From: DATKWD01 sp963704815
GTDB taxonomy: Bacteria; Actinomycetota; Acidimicrobiia; Acidimicrobiales; Salinilacustritrichaceae
DNA length: 64,000 nucleotides
Assembly (NCBI GenBank): GCA_963704815.1
Contig: CAVPHU010000010.1
Location: forward strand, 496,001 to 560,000
Direction: 5' to 3'
The notes beneath the pieces are model-generated. The model had not been told where the DNA came from. It did no database searches and saw only the letters and a list, made by a program, of their open reading frames with translations. A program made the position numbers and the translations under genes. This document shows, piece by piece, positions 54,785-62,751 of the stretch. The number at the start of each line of letters is the position of its first letter. Position 1 is the stretch's first letter.

Positions 54785-56289
54785 CCAACGTCGTCGCCGT
54801 GCTCGTCGTCGGGCCGCTGCTCGCCGCGATGGTCGCCCTGTGGTTCAAGAACCACGCAACCACCCGTGATGTGGTGACGATCGCGACGCTGGCGGTCCTC
54901 ACCGGTCTGGCGGGCTTCCTGCTCGCCGCGGTCAACCAGGACGGAGCGGTCGTCCTGCGCGTCGGCGGCTGGCATCCCGAGCTCGGCATCGTGCTGGTGG
55001 CCGACCTCTTCGCCTCGCTGATCCTGCTGGTCTCGCTGATCACGATCCTGATGGTCGAGATCTACGCGATCGGCCAGCGACGGACGCAGTGGGGAGCCGA
55101 CCCGCGGGTCGCATCGCCGGTGTTGTTGGTGCTGACCGCCGGGGTCTCGCTGGCCATCCTGACCGGCGACCTGTTCACGCTGTTCGTGGCCTTCGAGTTG
55201 ATCCTGGTGTCGAGCTACGTGCTGCTCACCCATCAAGGCCGCCGGGCCCAGATCCGCTCGGGCATGACCTACGTGGTGATGAACCTGTTCGCCTCGACGC
55301 TGTTCCTCTTCGGTGTGGCCTATGTCTACGCGGCCACCGGAACGGTCAACCTGGCCCTGCTCGCCGAGCGGATCCCCGACCTCGACGACGGGGCGCGTCT
55401 CGGCATCGGCGTCTGGTTCCTGGTGGTGTTCGGGACGAAGGCTGCGATCTTCCCTCTCTTCTCCTGGCTTCCCGACAGCTATCCCACGGCCCCCACCACG
55501 ATCACGGCGGTCTTCGCCGGGCTGCTCACCAAGATCGGGGTCTACGCGCTCATCCGGTTCAACACCCTGACCGGGATGGACGACCTCGGTCCGCTGATCC
55601 TGACCGTCGCCGGCGTCACCATGCTCGTCGGGGTCGCAGGCGCGCTGGCCCAGGACGACGTGAAGCGGATCCTCTCGTTCCACATCGTGAGCCAGATCGG
55701 CTACATGCTCATGGGCCTCGGGCTGTTCTCGGTGGCGGGCGTCGCCGGTGCCATCCTCTTCCTGATCCATCAGATCCCGATCAAGACCGTCCTGTTCCTC
55801 GTGGGCGGGCTCATCGAGGAGGAGGCGGGAACCTCGGCGCTCGACCGAGTCGGCGGACTCGCGGCCATTCGCCCGCTGATGGCGCTGCTGTTCGCACTCC
55901 CCGCACTGAGCCTCGCCGGGCTGCCGCCGTTCTCGGGCTTCGTGGCGAAGCTGGCGTTGATCGACGCAGGAGTGGCCGGGGGAGCAACGGCGATCGTCGT
56001 CGTCGCGTTGGTGGGGAGCGCACTCACGTTGTTGTCGATGACGAAGATCTGGCTCGGTGTGTTCTGGGGTGACCCGGTCGTCGCCGTCGAAGCGGGCGGT
56101 GGGTCGCGGCGCTCCCGTCTGACAATTCATCACGCCCACGGGCGGCGGCTCATGTTCGGCGCCACCGGCATCGTGGTGTCCGTCACGCTCGCGATCGCCC
56201 TTCTCGCCGGGCCGCTCTGGGACCTCAGCGAACAGGCGGCCGAACAACTCGTCGACCCTGCCGTGTACATCAGCGAGGTGCTGCGATGA
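54781..56289 (+). CDS. mrpD: Mrp Na+/H+ antiporter subunit D
   Basis: A 502-residue NuoN/NuoM-like proton-translocating subunit with about 14 helices. Conserved features: FVAFELILVSSYVLLTHQG near 138 with the glutamate, KAAIFPLFSWLPDSYPTAPTTITAVFAGLLTKIGVYALIRF near 220, HIVSQIGYMLMGLGL near 303. GTG start with the first codon overlapping the previous stop. Works with MrpA as the ion-conducting core. No defects seen. Confidence 0.95.
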   Translation: MTNVVAVLVVGPLLAAMVALWFKNHATTRDVVTIATLAVLTGLAGFLLAAVNQDGAVVLRVGGWHPELGIVLVADLFASLILLVSLITILMVEIYAIGQRRTQWGADPRVASPVLLVLTAGVSLAILTGDLFTLFVAFELILVSSYVLLTHQGRRAQIRSGMTYVVMNLFASTLFLFGVAYVYAATGTVNLALLAERIPDLDDGARLGIGVWFLVVFGTKAAIFPLFSWLPDSYPTAPTTITAVFAGLLTKIGVYALIRFNTLTGMDDLGPLILTVAGVTMLVGVAGALAQDDVKRILSFHIVSQIGYMLMGLGLFSVAGVAGAILFLIHQIPIKTVLFLVGGLIEEEAGTSALDRVGGLAAIRPLMALLFALPALSLAGLPPFSGFVAKLALIDAGVAGGATAIVVVALVGSALTLLSMTKIWLGVFWGDPVVAVEAGGGSRRSRLTIHHAHGRRLMFGATGIVVSVTLAIALLAGPLWDLSEQAAEQLVDPAVYISEVLR

Positions 56290-56792
56290 GATCGTGGTTC
56301 AGTGTCCGCCGAGCCCTCACCGTTGCCGCGCTGGTGTTCGTGTGGTGCGCGCTGTGGGGCGAGGCGTCGGCCGCCAACGTCGCCTCCGGACTGCTGGTCG
56401 CCGTGGCGATCGTCGCCAGTGGCGTCGGGACCGGCTCGCCCGGGTCGCTCCGGATCGGTCCGCTGCTGCGCTTCGCCGGACTCGTTGCGATCGACCTCGC
56501 CTCGTCCACCGTCAGCGTGGCTCGCGAGGTGCTCACCCCGACCGATCGGACCAACGAGGCCATCATCGCCGTCGATCTCCCGAGCGCGACCCGGATGCAC
56601 CTGCTGTTGATGATCGTGGCCGTGACGGTCACGCCGGGGACTGCCGTCGTCGATGCCGACGCCGACACCGGGACCCTCTACCTGCACCTCCTGCATGCCG
56701 AGCGAACCGGCCCCACCCGAGCCCATGTCCGTCGGCTGGCCGACCTGGCCTGTCGGGCACTGCCCGTGACCCAAGAGGACCTCGACGCATGA
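56286..56792 (+). CDS. mrpE: Mrp Na+/H+ antiporter subunit E
   Basis: A 168-residue small subunit with two to three N-terminal helices and a soluble C-terminal domain. Recognised from position, length and the conserved pattern VIAVDLPSATRMHLLLMIVAVTVTPGTAVVDAD, the MrpE core. ATGA overlap with mrpD, and the stop overlaps mrpF. It is needed for assembly of the complex. Confidence 0.92.
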   Translation: MRSWFSVRRALTVAALVFVWCALWGEASAANVASGLLVAVAIVASGVGTGSPGSLRIGPLLRFAGLVAIDLASSTVSVAREVLTPTDRTNEAIIAVDLPSATRMHLLLMIVAVTVTPGTAVVDADADTGTLYLHLLHAERTGPTRAHVRRLADLACRALPVTQEDLDA

Positions 56793-57049
56793 TCACGACC
56801 TTCGCCATCGTCACCTTCACCATCGCCGCGGCCTGCGCGGCGGTCCGCCTGCTCCGAGGCCCGACGCTCGCCGACCGGGTCGCGGCCCTCGACGTCGTGC
56901 TGATCTCGCTCATGGGCGCGATCGCCGTCGATGCCGCAGCCAGCGGCGACACCTCGAACCTGAGCCTGCTCGTCGTGATCGCCATCATCGGGTTCACCGC
57001 CACGGTGGCCGCCAGTCGGTTCATCGAGAACGAGCGGACGCAGTCATGA
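56789..57049 (+). CDS. mrpF: Mrp Na+/H+ antiporter subunit F
   Basis: An 86-residue, three-helix subunit: LLRGPTLADRVAALDVVLISLMG is the family signature. Start overlaps the mrpE stop, end overlaps mrpG. Normal length. Confidence 0.93.
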   Translation: MITTFAIVTFTIAAACAAVRLLRGPTLADRVAALDVVLISLMGAIAVDAAASGDTSNLSLLVVIAIIGFTATVAASRFIENERTQS

Positions 57050-57372
57050 ACGCCGTCGCCAGCGCGTTCATCGCCGGTGGGGCGCTCGTCGCCCTCCTCG
57101 CCGCCATCGGCATGTTGCGTTTCCGGACCCCGTACGCCCGCTTCCACTCCGCCGGCAAGGCCAGCCCGGTGGCGTTCGTCCTGGTTGCGGTCGGAGCCTC
57201 GATCGAGCTCGGCTGGGCCGGCGCTGCGGCCCTCGCGGTCGCTTCGGCTTCCCTCGTGCTCACCCTTCCGGTCGGTGTGCACCTGCTGTTCCGCGCCGTC
57301 CACCGAACCAGCCCCGGCGACCACTTCGCCGTCGACGAGCTCGCCGCTGCCGAGCGTCGCGGCGAGAGCTGA
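57046..57372 (+). CDS. mrpG: Mrp Na+/H+ antiporter subunit G
   Basis: A 108-residue, three-helix subunit completing the antiporter operon: AIGMLRFRTPYARFHSAGKASPVAF is the MrpG signature. Normal length with a hydrophilic tail. The next gene, an alkylsulfatase, starts 82 bp downstream and is probably separate. Confidence 0.93.
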   Translation: MNAVASAFIAGGALVALLAAIGMLRFRTPYARFHSAGKASPVAFVLVAVGASIELGWAGAAALAVASASLVLTLPVGVHLLFRAVHRTSPGDHFAVDELAAAERRGES

Positions 57373-57454
57373 TCGTCGCCACAGCGAGGCTGGTTCCGGC
57401 GCACGGTCGGCGGCCCGGTGAAAGACTCCGCTCTCGGACGAGATCGGAGCGACG

Positions 57455-59378
57455 ATGAACGACCAGGACCCCTTGGCCCCGAAGCCGCCCTCGGAGACGA
57501 CGCGGCGCACCCTGTCGGCTGCCGTGGTCGGCTTCGACGACCCCACCGACTTCGCCGCAGCGAGCCGCGGTCTGGTGACCGAGCACGCCACGGGGCGGAT
57601 CGAGGAAGGATCCCGCAAGGTCTGGGACGTCGCCGAGAGCGACTTCATCCGTGCGCAGGAACAGGCACCTGACACCGTCCACCCCGGGCTGTGGCGTCAG
57701 GCGCGCCTCAACACGGTTCACGGGCTGTTCGAGGTGGCCGACGGTGTGTGGCAGGCGCGAGGCTACGACATCAGCAACGTGACCTTCATGGCCACCGACT
57801 CGGGCTGGTTGATCATCGACCCGCTGACCACCGAGGCGACGGCTGCGGCGTGTCTCGACCTCGCCAACTCGACCCTGGGTGAACGGCCGGTCCGTGCGGT
57901 GATCTACACCCACAGCCACGTCGACCACTACGCCGGGGTGCACGGCGTGACCACCGACGAGGCCGTCGCTGCGCGGCGACGTCCGGATCATCGCTCCCGA
58001 CGGATTCATGCACGAGGCGATCGCCGAGAACGTCACGGCCGGTCCGATCATGCAGCGGCGTGCGCTCTACCAGTTCGGACCGCTGCTGCCGCCGGGCCCT
58101 CGAGGCCATGTCGACTGCGGCCTCGGGATGGCGATGCCGATCGGTACCGGTGGGCTCATCCCGCCGACCGAGACCATCGTCGAGACCGGCGAGGAACTGA
58201 CCGTCGACGGGCTTCGGATCATCTTCCAGAACACGCCCGAGGCCGAGGCTCCGGCCGAGATGAACTTCTTCTTCCCCGACGAACGCCTGCTGTGCATGGC
58301 CGAGAACTGCACGCACACCCTGCACAATCTGTACCCGATTCGGGGCGCTCAGACCCGCGATGCGATGGCGTGGAGCAAGTACATCCAGGAAGCGCTGGTG
58401 ATGTGGGGCGACGACACCGACACCATGTTCGCCAGTCACCACTGGCCACGGTTCGGCGGCGAGGACGTCAGGGCGTTTCTCGCGCTGCAGCGCGACGTCT
58501 ACCGCTGGATGCACGATCAGACGATCCGGTTGGCGAACCAGGGCTTCACGCCCGACGACATCGCCGATCAGCTCAGCCTGCCCGACGCCTTCTCGTCGCA
58601 GTCACACGTGCAGGGCTACTACGGAACGGTGTCGCACAACGTGCGCTCGGTCTACAACCGCTACCTCGGCTGGTACGACGGCAACCCGGCGCACCTGCAC
58701 CCCCTGCCGCCGGCGCAGGCCGGCCAGCGTTACCTGGACATGATGGGCGGAGCCGACGAGGTGATTCGCAAGGCTCGCGAGTACTTCGACGCCGGCGACT
58801 ACCGGTGGGTCGCCGAGGTGCTCAACCACGTCGTCTTCACCGATCCCGACAACACCGAAGCCAGGCAGCTCTCGGCCGACGCCATGGAACAGCTCGGCTA
58901 CCAGGCCGAGTCGGCCACCTGGCGCAACGCCTACCTGTCGGGTGCCTCCGAGCTCCGGCACGGCTCGATCAACCTCGGGAAGGTGCTGCCCCACCGCACC
59001 ACCGCCTCGATGGACGCCGAGCAGGTGATCGAGATGCTGGGAGTGAGGTTCGACCCGACGAAGTTCGGCCCGAGCGCGCAGATCGTCCTCGAGTTCTCCG
59101 ACCTCGACGAGACCCATCTGCTCGGCATCAGCAACGCCGCCATTCATCACCGAGCGGCGCCGGGCGCCGACCTCATCGCGTCAGCCGACGTCGTGGCCCG
59201 GCTCACCAAACCGGCGCTCATCGACATGGCGTTCAATCCCGAGCGTCACGATGCCCACCTCGAAGCGGGTGATCTCTCGGTTCGATCGGGCGACGGCTCG
59301 GTCTTCCAGGGGTTCCTCGATGCACTCGACATCGTCATGACCCCTTCGCTCATCGAGCCCCAGCGGAGCCAGGCATAG
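57455..59378 (+). CDS. SdsA1/BDS1-type alkylsulfatase (metallo-beta-lactamase fold, one frameshift)
   Basis: A type III sulfatase of about 640 residues that hydrolyses alkyl sulfates such as SDS. The zinc site starts HSHVDHYAG near 154; after repair TMFASHHWPRFGG near 328 and the dimerisation/SCP2-like C-terminal domain (about 510-640) follow. One extra base near 57974 separates DEAVAA from GDVRIIAPDGFMHEA. The N-terminus lacks a signal peptide, unlike the secreted Pseudomonas enzyme, so it may act inside the cell. ATG 57455 has GGAGCG upstream. It stands alone between the Mrp operon and a stress cluster. Sulfate released could be taken through the island's metabolism. Confidence 0.88.
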
Positions 59379-59407
59379 GAGCTGAGGTCGCCGGCCGGGT
59401 GACCTTC

Positions 59408-59422
59408 TGACCTTCGACCCTT
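59408..59422 (+). promoter_or_regulatory. DosR-like box upstream of the universal stress gene
   Basis: TGACCTTCGACCCTT, matching 15874 (minus strand) in 13 of 15 positions and 62210 in 14 of 15. A partial GACCTTCTGACC copy precedes it at 59401. It lies 34 bp upstream of the stress-protein ATG, close enough to act at the promoter. Confidence 0.6.
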
Positions 59423-59455
59423 CCGGTCAGGCGCGTGATGGGCGAGGATTGGGCC

Positions 59456-60310
59456 ATGGCCACCAACAGGATCGTTGTCGGCGTCGATGAGTCGGACACG
59501 GCGAAGCACGCCCTTGCCTGGGCTTTGGACGAAGCCGAGTTGCGATCCGGGTCGGTGGTCGCGGTCCATTCGTACCACTATCCGTGGGCGCCGGCGCCGG
59601 CGGGCTACATGCCGGGAGACATGGATCTCGACGAACTCGAGGCCGAGGCGCGTGAGCAGGTCGCCACCGCCGTCGGCGACGTCATCGAGCGAGGTGGGTG
59701 GGCCCACGAGCCCGAGGCCGTCGTTCGATTCGGGCCCAAGGCATCGACGGAGTTGTGCGAAGAAGCCGAGAACGCCGACCTCCTCGTGGTCGGCCAACGG
59801 GGCAGCGGCGGATTTCTCGGGCTCCGGCTCGGATCGGTCAGCGAAGGCTGCCTCCATCACGCACCGGCGACGCTCGTGATCGTGCCCGAGGCGTCGGCCG
59901 AGATGGGCCCGCTCAAGCGGATCACGGTCGGCGTCGACGGATCCGAACGGTCCGCCCCGGCGCTGCGGTGGGCGGTCGACGAAGGCGAACGTCATGGCGT
60001 GCCCGTGGTCGCGCTGATGACCTGGAACTGGCTCGGCCCGCCGTTGCGCGAGATCCAGCCGGTCATCGGCTGGGACGCCGACAAGGCAGCCGAGCTGCTC
60101 GACGCGACCGTGACCGAGGCCGGGTGTGCGTCGGTCGAACGCGAGATCGTCAACGGCCCGCCCGCCCGTGCCCTGATCGAGCGGAGTGAGGCAGGCGACC
60201 TGGTGGTCGTCGGCGCCAACGGTGCGTCGACCGCACGGGGCATCCTCGCCGGCTCGGTCAGCCGACAACTCGCTCACCATGCGGTGGCGCCGATCGTGGT
60301 GGTGAGGTGA
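59456..60310 (+). CDS. Universal stress protein, tandem UspA domains
   Basis: A 284-residue protein with two Usp domains. Domain 1 (1-145) has IVVGVDESDTAKHALAWALDEA and the ATP-loop GQRGSGGFLGLRLGSVS (G-2x-G-9x-G-S); domain 2 (155-284) has ITVGVDGSERSAPALRWAVDEG and GANGASTARGILAGSVS. Both retain nucleotide-binding residues. Tandem Usp proteins of this size (Rv2005c, Rv1996) belong to the mycobacterial dormancy regulon. ATG 59456 is preferred to 59435 because the Usp fold begins there. First gene of a cluster with PPOX and kinase genes. Confidence 0.92.
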   Translation: MATNRIVVGVDESDTAKHALAWALDEAELRSGSVVAVHSYHYPWAPAPAGYMPGDMDLDELEAEAREQVATAVGDVIERGGWAHEPEAVVRFGPKASTELCEEAENADLLVVGQRGSGGFLGLRLGSVSEGCLHHAPATLVIVPEASAEMGPLKRITVGVDGSERSAPALRWAVDEGERHGVPVVALMTWNWLGPPLREIQPVIGWDADKAAELLDATVTEAGCASVEREIVNGPPARALIERSEAGDLVVVGANGASTARGILAGSVSRQLAHHAVAPIVVVR

Positions 60311-60320
60311 CGTCGTCGCG

Positions 60321-60770
60321 ATGAGGGGCGACGACATCGGCCTGTTCGTCGAGCATCTCGGCGACGACGAGTGCTGGCGGCTGCTCGAGTCGACGAGCGT
60401 CGGTCGCATCGGGGTCCTGGTCGACAGCGCGCCCGAGGTCTACCCGATGAACTACGCGGTCATGGGGCGATCGGTGCTGTTCCGCACCGACGAGGGCAAC
60501 AAGCTCCGCGGCCTCGACCGCAGCCCGTCGGTCTGCTTCGAGATCGACGACATGGACGCCGATCTGCACACGGGCTGGAGTGTCCTGGTCAAGGGCACCG
60601 CGGTCGAGCTGATCGATGCCGAGGACCTCGACCGAGCGAGAGCGATGCCGCTCGAGCTCTGGTCCATCGGCAACAAGAGCCACTGGTTCGCCATCGAGCC
60701 GACCGAGGTGACGGGGCGCCGTATCGGCCGGATCGCGCCGGGCGATGGGGTCGGTTCCCGCCCGAGATGA
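60321..60770 (+). CDS. PPOX-class flavin-binding protein (first copy)
   Basis: A 149-residue split-barrel protein of the pyridoxamine-phosphate-oxidase-like family. The pattern DDECWRLLESTSVGRIGVLVDSAPEVYPMNYAVMG, SVLFRTDEGNKLRG and SVCFEIDDMDADLHTGWSVLVKGTA is typical of F420/FMN-binding members found in actinobacterial dormancy regulons. It overlaps the kinase gene start (ATGA) and begins 11 bp after the stress protein. Probable flavin-dependent reductase or heme/flavin sensor; substrate unknown. Confidence 0.85.
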   Translation: MRGDDIGLFVEHLGDDECWRLLESTSVGRIGVLVDSAPEVYPMNYAVMGRSVLFRTDEGNKLRGLDRSPSVCFEIDDMDADLHTGWSVLVKGTAVELIDAEDLDRARAMPLELWSIGNKSHWFAIEPTEVTGRRIGRIAPGDGVGSRPR

Positions 60771-62212
60771 ACGATCCGTCCGTCACCGAGACCCATGTCT
60801 CGTGGGTCTTCCAGGCCGGTGATCGGGCCTACAAGCTGCTCAAGCCGGTCACGCTGCCGTTCCTCGACCACGCTGATGCCGGGCGGCGCATCGCTGCGGC
60901 GCAGCGGGAGTTCGAGCTCAACCGTCGGATCTCACCCGACGTCTACCTCGGCCTCGCCGACGTCGTCGAAGACGGCGAGCTCGTCGACCGCATGATCGTG
61001 ATGCGACGGCTCCCCGCCGACCGCTGTCTGGCGCGACTCGCCCGAGCAGACGCCGTCGACGACTGCCTCCGCGAGGTCGCGCGGACGATCGCAGTGTTCC
61101 ACGCCGGCCAGCCGCCGGTCTCCGACGCGCCGATGGCGTCGGTCGGCGCGTTGGTCGAGAAGTGGACCGACAACGTCGAGGTCACCGAGTCGCTCGAGGA
61201 GGTCGGGGTCACCCGACGTGACCTCGACCGCGTCCGGCTCCTGGCCTTCGAGTATCTCGACGGTCGGACCGCGCTCTTCGACAAGCGCATCGCCGACGGT
61301 CTCGTGCGCGACGGCCACGGTGATCTGATCGCGGACGATGTCTTCTGCCTCGACGATGGCCCCCGGATCATCGACTGCCTCGCCTTCAAGGACGACTGGC
61401 GCATCGGAGACGTGCTGCTCGACATCGCGTTCCTGGTGATGGACATGCACCGGTTGGCCGGGCACGAAGCGGCACAGCGGCTCCTCGGGTGGTACCAGGA
61501 GTTCTCGGACGAGCATCATCCGGCTTCGCTGTCCCATCACTACGTCGCGTACCGAGCGCATGTGCGCGCCAAGGTCGCCTGCCTGCGCTGGCAGCAAGGT
61601 GATGCCGACAGCGCCGAGCTGGCCCGGAGCTACCACGACCTGGCCCTCCATCACCTCGAGCGTGGTCGTGTGCGCATGATTCTGGTCGGCGGCGTTCCAG
61701 GAGCGGGGAAGACCGTGCTGGCCGAGGGACTGGCCGACCGCCTGGGATGCGCGGTGCTCAGCACCGACGAGATCCGCAAGGACCTCTCCGGGTTGGCCCA
61801 CGATCAACATCGTGTCGCGCCGCCGGGTGAAGGCTTGTACGACGAGGCGACCAACCACGCGACGTACGCCGAGCAGCTCCGGGAGGCTCGGCTGCTGCTC
61901 GGCCGGGGCGAGAGCGTCATCCTCGATGCGTCATGGACGCGCGTGCACCACCGTGTGCTCGCCCGCGAGGCGGCCATCGAGACTCGTGCCTCCCTCGTCG
62001 AGATCGACTGTCACGTCGACCCCCGCCTGGCGAAGGCACGCATCGAACGTCGATGGAGCGATGCCTCCAACGTGTCCGACGCCACGACTGAAGTGCTCGA
62101 CCACCTGGTCGCCAGCCGGGATCCATGGCCGAGCGCAACGCGACTCGACACGTCGGGTTCGCCCCAGGAGGCGCTCGATGCCGCGAGCCAGGTGATCGCG
62201 GCGGCTCGGTGA
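60767..62212 (+). CDS. Bifunctional APH-like/AAA kinase, Rv2004c-like
   Basis: A 481-residue protein with an N-terminal aminoglycoside-phosphotransferase-like domain (1-290; catalytic loop GHGDLIADDVF near 183 and IDC metal site) and a C-terminal AAA_33 P-loop domain (Walker A GGVPGAGKT near 305-313; VILDASW; ERRWSD). The same two-domain architecture is found in mycobacterial Rv2004c, a member of the DosR regulon. It overlaps the preceding PPOX stop by four bases. Substrate unknown; likely phosphorylates a small molecule in stress adaptation. Confidence 0.87.
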   Translation: MNDPSVTETHVSWVFQAGDRAYKLLKPVTLPFLDHADAGRRIAAAQREFELNRRISPDVYLGLADVVEDGELVDRMIVMRRLPADRCLARLARADAVDDCLREVARTIAVFHAGQPPVSDAPMASVGALVEKWTDNVEVTESLEEVGVTRRDLDRVRLLAFEYLDGRTALFDKRIADGLVRDGHGDLIADDVFCLDDGPRIIDCLAFKDDWRIGDVLLDIAFLVMDMHRLAGHEAAQRLLGWYQEFSDEHHPASLSHHYVAYRAHVRAKVACLRWQQGDADSAELARSYHDLALHHLERGRVRMILVGGVPGAGKTVLAEGLADRLGCAVLSTDEIRKDLSGLAHDQHRVAPPGEGLYDEATNHATYAEQLREARLLLGRGESVILDASWTRVHHRVLAREAAIETRASLVEIDCHVDPRLAKARIERRWSDASNVSDATTEVLDHLVASRDPWPSATRLDTSGSPQEALDAASQVIAAAR

Positions 62213-62224
62213 CCTTCGGCCCTT
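62210..62224 (+). promoter_or_regulatory. DosR-like box between the kinase and second PPOX gene
   Basis: TGACCTTCGGCCCTT, one base different from the box at 59408, starting in the kinase stop codon. It lies 87 bp upstream of the next ATG, giving the second PPOX gene its own control. Confidence 0.6.
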
Positions 62225-62310
62225 CCCCGCCCAGGTGCACGATGCGAGCCTGTGCGTGGTAGGAGGTGGGGTGTTCTCGCCTTCGATCACCACGGGAGTC
62301 ACACGTCTTC

Positions 62311-62751
62311 ATGGATGAAGCAGCCGATCCGATCACCGACCACCAAGGACTCGAGGTCATCGACAACGACGAGTGCTGGCGACTGATCGGCGAGTCGCCG
62401 GTGGGCCGGATCGCGTTCATCGAGGCCGGTGAGCCCACCATTTTCCCTGTCAACCACACCGTGGTCGGGCGGCGGGTCGTGTTTCGCACGGCCCGCGGGG
62501 CGGCGTTGCATCAGGCACTCAGCGACCGGCCGATCGCCTTCGAGGTCGATGGATTCGACACCGGCACCTTGACGGGTTGGAGCGTCCTGGTTCGGGGCAC
62601 CGCCACCACCGCCCCTGACCTCGAGGACGAGCCGGTGCACCTGGTGCCCTGGGCTGACTCGATCGAGCGCGACGACTGGGTTGCCGTGGTCGCCCAAGAG
62701 GTGACCGGGCGACGCATCATCGCTCACCGAGGTCCGCTCGACGAGGCGTAG
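62311..62751 (+). CDS. PPOX-class flavin-binding protein (second copy)
   Basis: A 146-residue paralogue of the gene at 60321: DNDECWRLIGESPVGRIAFIEAGEPTIFPVNHTVVG, VVFRTARGAALHQAL and GFDTGTLTGWSVLVRGTA align throughout. ATG 62311 follows a CGGGAGTC ribosome site. The stop TAG shares its G with the GTG start of the amino-acid permease. Together with the first copy it suggests a duplicated dormancy-type flavin protein. Confidence 0.87.
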   Translation: MDEAADPITDHQGLEVIDNDECWRLIGESPVGRIAFIEAGEPTIFPVNHTVVGRRVVFRTARGAALHQALSDRPIAFEVDGFDTGTLTGWSVLVRGTATTAPDLEDEPVHLVPWADSIERDDWVAVVAQEVTGRRIIAHRGPLDEA

